From CAZFNQ01 sp964520375 (GTDB lineage Bacteria; Patescibacteriota; Saccharimonadia; Saccharimonadales; JANWIN01): a stretch of DNA of 23,736 bases. Positions 8,940-16,297 of this stretch are shown here, in pieces (within the stretch, counting starts at the first letter, position 1; the number at the start of each line of letters is the position of its first letter). The position numbers were made by a program, and so were the translations under genes. The notes beneath the pieces were generated by a model. That model saw nothing but the letters and a program-made list of their open reading frames with translations, was not told the origin of the DNA and made no database searches. The DNA is taken from positions 1 through 23,736 of the forward strand of contig CAZFNQ010000008.1 in assembly GCA_964520375.1 (NCBI GenBank). Reading direction: 5' to 3'.

Positions 8940-8948
8940 TGCTAAACT
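8940..8948 (+). promoter_or_regulatory. Extended -10 promoter (TGCTAAACT)
   Basis: TAAACT at 8943-8948 preceded by TGC, ending 8 nt before the ATG at 8957. It begins 2 nt after the tyrS stop. No Shine-Dalgarno is visible, so the downstream gene is predicted to have a leaderless transcript of its own. Confidence 0.5.
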
Positions 8949-8956
8949 AAACTGCA

Positions 8957-9727
8957 ATGCCCCAAGCAACACAAAAAAAGGCCGATCAATACAATGATCC
9001 CAAACACAACTATTTGCGTTACTGGGACGGTCGTGATTATGAGAATCGGGCCGAGCAAATCGCTATTAAACGTCTGCTAAAGTACAAGCACTTTAAACAC
9101 GCTGTCGATGTCGGTGGCGGTTATGGCCGGTTGTGCATATTATTAGAAAACTATGCCGATAAAGTAACGCTGGCTGAGCCTTCCCAAAAGCAGCTAGATA
9201 TTGCCAAAAATTTCCTGAAAGACCACCAGGAGATTGAACGCAAACTGTTGCAAGCTGATGATTTGAAATTCCCAGGTGGCTCCGTTGACCTTGTTACCAT
9301 GATACGGGTTATGCATCACCTACCCGACCCGACAGCTGAACTAAAAGAAATCCACAGAGTGCTTAGCCCGGATGGCTACCTAATTCTTGAGGTTGCCAAT
9401 TATGGGCACATTCAAAACCGCCTTAAATATTTTGTGCGCAATAAACGTTTACCCGTCCTTCCAGTAGACATACGTTCCGAGGCCAATAAAAAAAATAAAG
9501 ATGAAATTGCCTTTGTTAACCACAATCCCAAAACTGTTATTAAACAATTAGCCCACGCTGGTTTTCGGGTCGAGCGATTGTTGTCTGTCTCAAACTTACG
9601 CTCACCAACCCTTAAAAAAGTTGTACCGCGTAGCGCCATGCTAAGCGTTGAATCTTTACTACAAGTGCCATTGGCAAAAACCTACTTTGGGCCGAGCGTC
9701 TTTTTCCTGGCCAAAAAGGCCCAATAG
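8957..9727 (+). CDS. Class I SAM-dependent methyltransferase
   Basis: A 256-aa cytosolic protein with the seven-strand methyltransferase fold. Motif I is AVDVGGGYGR (49-58), the acidic end of strand 2 is E74 in LAEPS, an acidic DD follows at 101-102, and RVMHHLPDP (117-125) matches the post-II region of UbiE/Methyltransf_11 proteins. HRVLSPDGYLILEV is the usual motif III. The C-terminal third (about 145-256) is basic and not recognised. The substrate cannot be told from sequence; neighbours (tyrS upstream, surface protease downstream) do not suggest one. Confidence 0.85.
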   Translation: MPQATQKKADQYNDPKHNYLRYWDGRDYENRAEQIAIKRLLKYKHFKHAVDVGGGYGRLCILLENYADKVTLAEPSQKQLDIAKNFLKDHQEIERKLLQADDLKFPGGSVDLVTMIRVMHHLPDPTAELKEIHRVLSPDGYLILEVANYGHIQNRLKYFVRNKRLPVLPVDIRSEANKKNKDEIAFVNHNPKTVIKQLAHAGFRVERLLSVSNLRSPTLKKVVPRSAMLSVESLLQVPLAKTYFGPSVFFLAKKAQ

Positions 9728-9736
9728 TTTCTTAGC

Positions 9737-9765
9737 TTGATTTCCTAAATTACATGGCGTAGTCT
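9737..9765 (+). promoter_or_regulatory. Possible promoter of the M11-like protease gene
   Basis: TTGATT (9737-9742), a 17-bp spacer, then TAGTCT (9760-9765). The predicted transcript would start near 9772 and have a leader of about 20 nt. The -10 is a poor match outside the TAnnnT core, so confidence is low. Confidence 0.3.
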
Positions 9766-9791
9766 TAACATTAAGCAAGAGCGGTTAAAAT

Positions 9792-11963
9792 ATGAAAAAG
9801 TCCCATCACAAGGCTCATATGGACGAGTTAACTCCAACCAATAATCACCAATCAGATAAGAAAGACTCTAAGAAATTGCACTTTGGGAAGTCAAGCTTCC
9901 AACAAAAATGGACGGTTCCGACTTTCATCCTGATCTTTGCCCTTGTCGGTAGCTATTTACTTATTCGGTCATTTGCGGCTGCCCCGCCACCTAAATCCCA
10001 GCACGTCTCGAATGTCATCGGTAGTCTAGAGGTTTGGGTCAGTGATGACTTTAAAGTGGATAAGAAAGGTAACCCTGGACCAAATCCTAAGGAGTATAAA
10101 GCCGCTTATACTTACTATCTAAAGGCCAATGACGGCCATAAATACACCTTAAAATTCCCCAGCACAGGCCCCAGTGGCCATGGCCCTGACCTCCTGAGTG
10201 GCTCTAAGGTGGCTGTCAGTGGTAACAAAAGCGGCAACACAATTACTTTAAACTCACCAGCCGATTTTAAGGTTAAGTATAAGGCCCTGCCGCACCATAG
10301 TCCCAAAAAAGTAGCTGTCATTCTCATCAACTTTAGTGATGATACCAGTCTGCCACAACCCACGCCCGACGTAGCCAAACAAATAGTTTTCACCCAGCCT
10401 CGTTCGGTTGCCAACTACTACAAGGAAACTTCTTATGGCGCGCGTACGCTACTTGGTAAAGTTGATCCCACCGGCGACGTATTTGGCTACTATAACATTG
10501 GCCCGGCCGGTAACACCTGCACCCCCCAGACCTGGTCTGACAAGGCCATGGCTATGGCCAAAGCCCAGGGTGTGGACCTCACTGGCTACGACAACTTTGT
10601 TGTTTATTGGACAAGAAACTTATGTGATTGGTCAGGCAATAGTCCAATCGGCGCCAACACAGCCTTCATTAATGGTGGTAGCTTCTCAAGTACCGTCATC
10701 GCCCATGAGATGGGCCACAGCTTCGGCCTTGGTCATGCCCATTCCGAGGTCTGCCACGACGCCAATAACCTGCCGGTGACCTTGAGTACCAGCTGTGTGC
10801 CTTTAGAATACGGTGATCCTTATGATGTCATGAGCGTACAAAATATGTATCAGACTAATAACATTCATAAACAAATGCTGGGCTGGCAGCAGCCGTCTAA
10901 CATTCAGACTGTAACAAGTAGCGGCGACTACACCATCCAACCATTGGAATATACCACCACTGGCGTTCAATCATTAGATATAAAGCCGCCCTCCAAAGGC
11001 AACACCTCCGCGCCGGACTTCTTCCTGGAGTTTAGGCAACCCTACGGAACTTTTGATAACTTCCACAGCTCGCCGGGTTACCCCTATTGGGGTGTGGTCC
11101 ACGGCGTGACCATTCGCCAGACCTACACCACCACCGAAACCATGTTGCTTGATGCTACTCCTAACACTTTACAAGGCGTGGATGATCAGATTCTGGTGGG
11201 TAAGACATTTAACGATACTCTCCATGGGTTGAGTATTACTGTACTATCAGTCAGTTCCACCGGTGCCACCGTCCACGTAAACTTTAAAGCAGCCAGTAAT
11301 AATGCTACCTGTACACTTAAAGGTCTACCACCCGCGGTAAAACCGGGTAGCGCCTTTACGGCTAATATGACAGTTAATAATACTGGCAGCTTATCGTGGA
11401 GCACTGCCGATTACCAATTAGGGGCCTTTCAGAAAGTCTACCAATACGTAGGGGCGGAATGGTGGAGATATAATATCGTCCCTGATACAACGTGGGGCCC
11501 TTCCAGTCTTAATCTGTCAGCAGCCGTAGCGCCAAGCGGCACTGCTCAGTTAACATTATCTGGCATAGCCCCAACCACCCCAGGCACTTATGAGTTCAAC
11601 TGGCGGATGCATCGGAACTCCCAAGACCTGTGGTTTGGCGTACCCTGCTCTGCGACAGTAAATGTTAATGACGATGTGACGCCGCCGTCCGCACCAACTA
11701 ATTTAGCCGTCACCGGAACTACCACAACCTCAATCAATCTAGGTTGGACAGCTGCTACGGACAATGTTGGTGTGGTTGGTTATAACATCTACCGTAAAGA
11801 CAGCTCTAGGGGCAGTACTTTCGCCCTAGTTGGTCATTCCTTCACTACCACCTACAGTGATCCTGGACTGTCTAGCAGAAAGACCTACTCATATGATGTT
11901 ACGTCCTATGACGCTGTTGACCTAGAATCGAGCGCCTCTAACATTGTTAGCGCCAGCCCTTAA
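9792..11963 (+). CDS. Secreted M11 (gametolysin)-like zinc metalloprotease with NBR1-like Ig and fibronectin III domains
   Basis: A 723-aa surface or secreted protein. A His/Lys-rich cytoplasmic leader (1-40) precedes a membrane segment or signal peptide (about 42-63) ending RSFAAAPPP. The protease domain carries the metzincin motif HEMGHSFGLGH (H305, E306, H309, H315) and a YGDPYDVMS Met-turn, a combination typical of peptidase family M11. Residues about 500-615 contain Trp-rich elements (LSWS, EWWRY, TWGP, FNWRMH, LWFG) and PGTYEFNW, resembling the four-tryptophan NBR1 Ig-like domain. Residues about 630-723 are a fibronectin type III domain (PPSAPTNLAV ... GYNIYRKD). It is convergent with the small Ig-like protein at 12005. 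Substrate is unknown; degradation of host or environmental protein is inference. The Shine-Dalgarno is weak. Confidence 0.88.
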   Translation: MKKSHHKAHMDELTPTNNHQSDKKDSKKLHFGKSSFQQKWTVPTFILIFALVGSYLLIRSFAAAPPPKSQHVSNVIGSLEVWVSDDFKVDKKGNPGPNPKEYKAAYTYYLKANDGHKYTLKFPSTGPSGHGPDLLSGSKVAVSGNKSGNTITLNSPADFKVKYKALPHHSPKKVAVILINFSDDTSLPQPTPDVAKQIVFTQPRSVANYYKETSYGARTLLGKVDPTGDVFGYYNIGPAGNTCTPQTWSDKAMAMAKAQGVDLTGYDNFVVYWTRNLCDWSGNSPIGANTAFINGGSFSSTVIAHEMGHSFGLGHAHSEVCHDANNLPVTLSTSCVPLEYGDPYDVMSVQNMYQTNNIHKQMLGWQQPSNIQTVTSSGDYTIQPLEYTTTGVQSLDIKPPSKGNTSAPDFFLEFRQPYGTFDNFHSSPGYPYWGVVHGVTIRQTYTTTETMLLDATPNTLQGVDDQILVGKTFNDTLHGLSITVLSVSSTGATVHVNFKAASNNATCTLKGLPPAVKPGSAFTANMTVNNTGSLSWSTADYQLGAFQKVYQYVGAEWWRYNIVPDTTWGPSSLNLSAAVAPSGTAQLTLSGIAPTTPGTYEFNWRMHRNSQDLWFGVPCSATVNVNDDVTPPSAPTNLAVTGTTTTSINLGWTAATDNVGVVGYNIYRKDSSRGSTFALVGHSFTTTYSDPGLSSRKTYSYDVTSYDAVDLESSASNIVSASP

Positions 11964-12004
11964 TAATTAAAATTGAAAAACTTGGAATTAATGTCTGAAT
12001 CTAT

Positions 12005-12502
12005 TTACGGATTTACATGGAATTTCAATGTGGCGTAGTTTGTTCCGCCGTTATACAAGGTAGCGGTGCAATCGCTGGCGGCGCCAGCCGTATGAAACTG
12101 AGACCAACCAAGTGTGAAGTTGCGAGTCCAAGGCCACGGATAACTATCGAAGAAACCGGCTGAGCTTGACAGAACCCAGACTCCGCCTTCGTAGCAATCG
12201 AGTCTAACATATGGCTGAGTGGTAGCAGGCGCAGAGACCTTGAATGTAACAATATCCCCGTAATTAGGTGCTCCGTCAGAGTTATTGTCTGTGACCATAA
12301 GTAGGCTTATAGTTCCACCGCCGCTGGTGTGGCCGCCTTTTCCGCCACCAGCTCCTCCAGTGCCACCACTCTTAGCAGCCAGGGATGTCCCCAAGGCATA
12401 TGAGCCAACGACCGCAAAAACTAGCAGGGCTATTATTAAATTCTTAGGATTAAATCGAGACGCATTAAATGAGGACTTCTTAGTTTTATAAGCCTTTTTC
12501 AT
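12005..12502 (-). CDS. Small secreted or membrane-anchored Gly-rich Ig-like protein
   Basis: A 165-aa hypothetical protein. Basic N-terminus (1-20), membrane segment or signal peptide (about 21-43) ending SLAAKSGG, a Gly-rich linker (about 45-62), then a beta-rich domain of about 100 residues (DNNSDGAPNYGDIVTFKV ... DCTATLYNGG) with two cysteines that may pair. Its anchor matches that of the metalloprotease at 9792 (FA[LV]VGSYxLxxS[FL]AA). The start at 12502 is chosen because AGGAAA lies 6 nt upstream; an in-frame ATG at 12544 would add 14 basic residues but has no ribosome-binding site. Function is not known; a structural or adhesive surface role is inference. Confidence 0.75.
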   Translation of the reverse strand: MKKAYKTKKSSFNASRFNPKNLIIALLVFAVVGSYALGTSLAAKSGGTGGAGGGKGGHTSGGGTISLLMVTDNNSDGAPNYGDIVTFKVSAPATTQPYVRLDCYEGGVWVLSSSAGFFDSYPWPWTRNFTLGWSQFHTAGAASDCTATLYNGGTNYATLKFHVNP

Positions 12503-12508
12503 GTTATC

Positions 12509-12514
12509 TTTCCT
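12509..12514 (-). promoter_or_regulatory. Shine-Dalgarno site deciding the start at 12502
   Basis: AGGAAA on the minus strand, 6 nt before the ATG at 12502. The alternative upstream ATG at 12544 lacks any such sequence. Confidence 0.65.
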
Positions 12515-12571
12515 TTTGTTTGTTTTACCTGTTGTTTTAGGCATTTGTTTATTTTAAATGTTTATGCTTAA

Positions 12572-12599
12572 AGTGTACGCTTTATAGAAAGCGTGTCAA
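12572..12599 (-). promoter_or_regulatory. Sigma70-type promoter with a palindrome filling the spacer
   Basis: On the minus strand a perfect TTGACA (12594-12599) is followed by a 16-bp spacer and TACACT (12572-12577). This is the best -35 in the window. The whole spacer (12578-12593) is the inverted repeat CGCTTT-CTAT-AAAGCG, a likely operator. The predicted leader is about 60 nt. Confidence 0.65.
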
Positions 12600-12679
12600 C
12601 TATGTTTTAAGATATAGAAGAACAAATTCAAAACGACCAAACTCTTTAGAGCCATTCAATTGAAAGTACAGACCTAGAC

Positions 12680-12705
12680 TATATAACGGGGATGTCAAGT
12701 ATACT
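12680..12705 (+). promoter_or_regulatory. Two alternative -10 boxes for recG
   Basis: TATATA (12680-12685) ends 6 nt before the ATG at 12692, and TATACT (12700-12705) ends 7 nt before an in-frame GTG at 12713. Either pairing fits the short spacing seen at other genes; which start is used cannot be decided from sequence. Confidence 0.4.
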
Positions 12706-14746
12706 AATGACCGTGAATCTAGATAGTCAGCTGGCTAAAATTAAGGGTGTGGGTAGCGTATTGGCAAAAAAATATGCCGTTCTGGGCATTAATACTATTG
12801 CCGATCTTATTGATTATTACCCCCGTCGTTACGATGATTATTCCCACGTCCAACAAATTAGGGAGATTAAACCCGGCGTAGTTACTATCAAGGCCATTAT
12901 TAAGCAGGCTAAGGGTCGTTATGTGCGTCGGGGACTGCACATTACCGAGGCGGTGGCCAGTGATGAAACCGGCAGTGTGCGACTAGTCTGGTTCAACCAG
13001 CCTTACCGCGCGGCGGCTATAAAAGTCGACACTGAGTACTTTGTCTCTGGACTATTTGAACTGAGCTACCAACGACTTAGTATTATGAACCCGTCAATGG
13101 AGCTAGTCAGTGATTTTCCAATCAGCACGGCCCGAATAGTGCCCATTTATCGCGAGTCCAAGTCGACAAAATCTAGCGAAATCCGGAGGATGATGCGAGC
13201 CGTTGTACCGCTAATTAAGGACCTGCGGGAAACTTTGCCCGGCTGGCTAGTTTCCAGCCAAAACTTAATCAGCCGCAGTCAAGCTATCTTGGCAATGCAT
13301 TTCCCCCAAAACATTGACCAACTAGAGAAAGCTCAGCGGCGACTAGGTTTTGAAGAAATTTTCCAGCTGTCAATGGCGAGTTTACTCAATAAGTACGAAC
13401 TTATGCAGGAACATTCCCTAAAGATTCCTTTTAAGCCAGCCTTAGCCAGGGATTTTGTAGCCCAACTACCCTTTAAATTAACTGACGCTCAGCGCAAAGT
13501 CATATGGCGAATTTATCAGGATCTTGAAAAAACGCAGCCTATGAACCGACTGCTGGAGGGTGATGTTGGCAGCGGCAAAACCGTAGTAGCGACCATGGCG
13601 GCACTAATGGCTATGGAGCAAGGCTATCAGGCTGCTATCATGGCGCCCACTGAGCTGCTGGCCCGTCAACACGCTGACACAATCTTAAAATTACTAAGTC
13701 CGCTAGGTTATGGGGACCAAGTCGGACTACTGGTCGGCAGCCTCAAACCAACCCAAAAAACCGCCGCTCACAAACGTATCAAAGCAGGAGATATCCGCCT
13801 AATGATTGGCACCCATGCCTTAATTGCCCAAAAAGTCGATATGCACAAGCTGGGTCTAATCATTATTGACGAACAACACCGCTTTGGTGTCGAACAACGC
13901 ATGAAACTGCAAGCTAAAGCCGGACACGCACCTCATATGCTAAGTATGACGGCCACGCCAATACCCAGGTCACTGGCCCTGACTCTTTATGGTGAACTGG
14001 ATATATCAGTGATCGATGAAAAGCCAGCTGAACGAAAACCAATTATCACTAAAATCGTATCTCCCAATTCGCGCAACCAACTGTACGCGAAGATTGACAA
14101 GCAGCTGGCTGCTGGCCGACAAATGTTCGTGGTATGTCCGTTAATATCCGACAGCGAAACTTCAGTCGGCCAAGCCGCCGAAAAGGTCTATGAGCAAGTT
14201 AAAAAGGATTTTGCGGCTTACCGAGTCGGCTTGTTGCACGGCAAACTAAAAACCGATGACAAAAACAAAGCCATGCGGTCATTTGTGATTGGCAAGCTGG
14301 ATATTTTAGTAGCCACGACAGTTATTGAAGTCGGCGTCGATGTACCAAATGCCACGGTTATGCTGATTGAGGACGCCGAACGCTTTGGTTTGGCCCAAAT
14401 TCACCAGCTGCGCGGACGAGTCGGTCGAAGCGCTCACCAGGGCTACTGCTACTTAATGACAGCTAGCTCACAAGCACCCAGTCGACGTTTACGGGCTCTG
14501 GAAACTAGCAATAATGGTTTTGAGTTGGCCGATCTAGACTTGGAGCTTCGCGGCCCAGGTGCCATATACGGCACTATGCAGCACGGCCAGCTGGACCTTC
14601 GGGTGGCTAAATTGTCGGACACTAGACTAATAGCTGCAGCTCGCCAGGCTGCCCAAGAATTTATAGATAAGCGAGATGATCTGCTAAAATATGGAGAGTT
14701 ATACGCCCAAGTGACCGAACTTCGGGCTATCACAAACCTAAATTAA
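12692..14746 (+). CDS. recG: ATP-dependent DNA helicase RecG
   Basis: Superfamily 2 helicase of 684 aa that remodels stalled replication forks and Holliday junctions. The N-terminal wedge/OB-fold region (about 1-170) includes the RecG-typical IKGVG and DLIDYYPRRYDDYS segments. Helicase motifs: Walker A GDVGSGKT (290-297), DEQH box (393-396), TATPIPRS, and HQLRGRVGRS near the C-terminus of the second RecA domain. The C-terminal TRG-type region follows. Length is close to the family norm and nothing is missing. Start could be ATG 12692, ATG 12707 or GTG 12713, with no Shine-Dalgarno at any of them. Confidence 0.96.
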   Translation: MSSILMTVNLDSQLAKIKGVGSVLAKKYAVLGINTIADLIDYYPRRYDDYSHVQQIREIKPGVVTIKAIIKQAKGRYVRRGLHITEAVASDETGSVRLVWFNQPYRAAAIKVDTEYFVSGLFELSYQRLSIMNPSMELVSDFPISTARIVPIYRESKSTKSSEIRRMMRAVVPLIKDLRETLPGWLVSSQNLISRSQAILAMHFPQNIDQLEKAQRRLGFEEIFQLSMASLLNKYELMQEHSLKIPFKPALARDFVAQLPFKLTDAQRKVIWRIYQDLEKTQPMNRLLEGDVGSGKTVVATMAALMAMEQGYQAAIMAPTELLARQHADTILKLLSPLGYGDQVGLLVGSLKPTQKTAAHKRIKAGDIRLMIGTHALIAQKVDMHKLGLIIIDEQHRFGVEQRMKLQAKAGHAPHMLSMTATPIPRSLALTLYGELDISVIDEKPAERKPIITKIVSPNSRNQLYAKIDKQLAAGRQMFVVCPLISDSETSVGQAAEKVYEQVKKDFAAYRVGLLHGKLKTDDKNKAMRSFVIGKLDILVATTVIEVGVDVPNATVMLIEDAERFGLAQIHQLRGRVGRSAHQGYCYLMTASSQAPSRRLRALETSNNGFELADLDLELRGPGAIYGTMQHGQLDLRVAKLSDTRLIAAARQAAQEFIDKRDDLLKYGELYAQVTELRAITNLN

Positions 14747-14828
14747 GTCCTAAAATGATTTATTTATTCAAGAATTCTGTCTACTGTCTAAGTTCGTCTG
14801 TTAATGCAATACACGGAGCAACCGCCTG

Positions 14829-15653
14829 ATGTATTCCGGGACAACTCTCACCAAGCTGTCTGGACGTGTCGTTGGTGCCCATCAAAAGATTGACAGTGTT
14901 GCCCGTCGCCATCTTGCCAAATTGACTCAAGAAAACGGTGAAAGGTTGTTCCCGCCCATCCGTAAAATTCTGCAGTTCGAGGGTAAGAACGGCCCCGACG
15001 GCATCAAACGTAAAAGCCCGGCCAAAGATGAGCCTTGGCACTATTACAGCCCATTTAACGATGACGATTCCCAGCTTGCGGAACTAATTCGTGACCACTA
15101 CAACCTGCTAGTTAAACAACTAAAGGATAACAATAAGGAGAGGACAGCTTTTGAGGCCGCCTGGTTGGCTCATGCCTTGGTTGACGGCTTAACCCCCGCC
15201 CATCATTATCCATATGAGGAAAAGCTGGTGGAGCTTAGGGGCGAGGGTAAAGAAACCCGTGTCACTATAAAAGATAAATTGGTTATCCCAGGCGTTACAA
15301 CTGGTGAAAAAGTTAAGAAAAACTGGAAAATGTGGGGACCCAAAGGCCTAATAACTACCCACGGCCTGTTTGAATTCGGCATAGCCTCAATTATTAAGCC
15401 ACTGTCTTTTAATGACGCCTTGCCAAGCCCTGAAGATATTACCAAGATCCAGGAGATAGGTGTAGTCGAGTGGTTTAAACGCACCGCTCGTGAGATTGCT
15501 GTGCTGGATATGTATGAGCGCTATTATCGGCGCGGCTGGTCAACCCGACTGACGCTGGATGTCCGCCAAAAACTAATGCCTTCTATAGTAAAAACTGTAA
15601 CTCTGGCTTGGTATATGGCTTTGTTTGAAGCTGACTTAGTTAAAAAGTCATGA
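14829..15653 (+). CDS. Zinc-dependent phospholipase C-like protein (S1/P1-PLC fold), no signal peptide
   Basis: A 274-aa, largely helical, charged protein. A set of residues matches the trinuclear zinc site of Bacillus cereus phospholipase C in order and mostly in spacing: H18; D57 and H71 (14 apart, in DG...WHYYSP); H115, D119 and H125 in AHALVDGLTPAHH (HxxxD and then H at +10); and H178 and E182 in HGLFE. An extra stretch of about 40 charged residues lies between H125 and H178. There is no signal peptide or membrane segment, and the N-terminal Trp of mature PLC is absent, so it may be cytoplasmic. A GGAG lies 10 nt before the ATG. It overlaps rsmD by 4 nt (ATGA), so the two are probably co-translated. 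The family link is from recalled motifs and the substrate is unknown. Confidence 0.7.
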   Translation: MYSGTTLTKLSGRVVGAHQKIDSVARRHLAKLTQENGERLFPPIRKILQFEGKNGPDGIKRKSPAKDEPWHYYSPFNDDDSQLAELIRDHYNLLVKQLKDNNKERTAFEAAWLAHALVDGLTPAHHYPYEEKLVELRGEGKETRVTIKDKLVIPGVTTGEKVKKNWKMWGPKGLITTHGLFEFGIASIIKPLSFNDALPSPEDITKIQEIGVVEWFKRTAREIAVLDMYERYYRRGWSTRLTLDVRQKLMPSIVKTVTLAWYMALFEADLVKKS

Positions 15654-16183
15654 GAATTATTGCTGGCAACTTGGGTGGCCGCCAATTCGAGGCCCCCCGG
15701 GGCCAGCGGACTCATCCGATGAGTGAGCGGGTGCGCGGTGGCCTGTTCGCTGCACTAGGCGATATATCAGGCTTGAGCGTGCTTGACGGCTTTGCCGGTA
15801 GCGGTGCTCTGAGCCTGGAAGCCATCAGCCGAGGGGCCAGTCTCGCTGTGGCTATAGACATCGATAAACAAGCTCATAACACATTAATTAAAAATATTAG
15901 TAGCCTGAAGCTAGCAAGACAAATCAAGGCCATACGAGCTAACGCCAGCGGCTGGTCAGATAATAATCCCACCTCCCAGTTTGATCTGGTTTTTGTTGCT
16001 CCCCCTTATGACGATTTACAAATAAAATTGATCCAAAAATTAGTGAAGCATACAAAAACCGATGGTCTATACGTGCTTGATTGGCCAGGTAATAAAGAGG
16101 CTCCCGAGCCGATCGGCTTAAAACAAATTAAACAACTGGATTATGGTGATGCTAAAGTGGTGTTTTACCGGAAAGTTTCGTAA
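15650..16183 (+). CDS. rsmD: 16S rRNA (guanine-N2)-methyltransferase RsmD-like
   Basis: A 177-aa SAM-dependent methyltransferase resembling RsmD, which makes m2G966 in 16S rRNA. The N-terminus MRIIAGNLGGRQFEAPRG and the TSERVRGALF-like PMSERVRGGLF are typical, and motif I is VLDGFAGSGALSLEAISRGA. The catalytic motif, normally DPPY or NPPF, reads APPY (117-120): residue 117 is Ala encoded by GCT, one base from an Asp codon. Activity is therefore uncertain. The start codon overlaps the stop of the upstream PLC-like gene. tRNA-Leu follows 13 nt downstream. Confidence 0.9.
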   Translation: MRIIAGNLGGRQFEAPRGQRTHPMSERVRGGLFAALGDISGLSVLDGFAGSGALSLEAISRGASLAVAIDIDKQAHNTLIKNISSLKLARQIKAIRANASGWSDNNPTSQFDLVFVAPPYDDLQIKLIQKLVKHTKTDGLYVLDWPGNKEAPEPIGLKQIKQLDYGDAKVVFYRKVS

Positions 16184-16196
16184 AATATCTGCTTAG

Positions 16197-16281
16197 GCCG
16201 AGGTGGCGAAATTGGTAGACGCACTAGGTTTAGGACCTAGCGGAGCAATCCATGGAGGTTCAAGTCCTCTCCTCGGCACCA
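16197..16281 (+). tRNA. tRNA-Leu (anticodon UAG)
   Basis: Acceptor GCCGAGG (16197-16203) pairs with CCTCGGC (16271-16277), followed by discriminator A and an encoded CCA. The D arm contains AAATTGGTAGACGC. The anticodon stem CTAGG/CCTAG encloses TTTAGGA with anticodon TAG. A long variable arm marks a class II tRNA, and the T loop is TTCAAGT. All point to leucine, reading CUA and probably other CUN codons. Confidence 0.96.
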
Positions 16282-16297
16282 ATCGATCGTAATGCTT

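Noticed and set aside
9786..9791. TAAAAT directly abutting the protease ATG as a -10 box
   Set aside because: With no spacing, transcription would start inside the coding region, so it cannot serve the annotated start.
12503..12544. Longer form of the Ig-like protein starting at 12544
   Set aside because: No Shine-Dalgarno there, while AGGAAA lies at ideal distance from 12502. It cannot be fully excluded.
14781..15041. Minus-strand frame opposite the start of the PLC-like gene
   Set aside because: It lies antisense to conserved residues of a better supported gene and has no ribosome-binding site.
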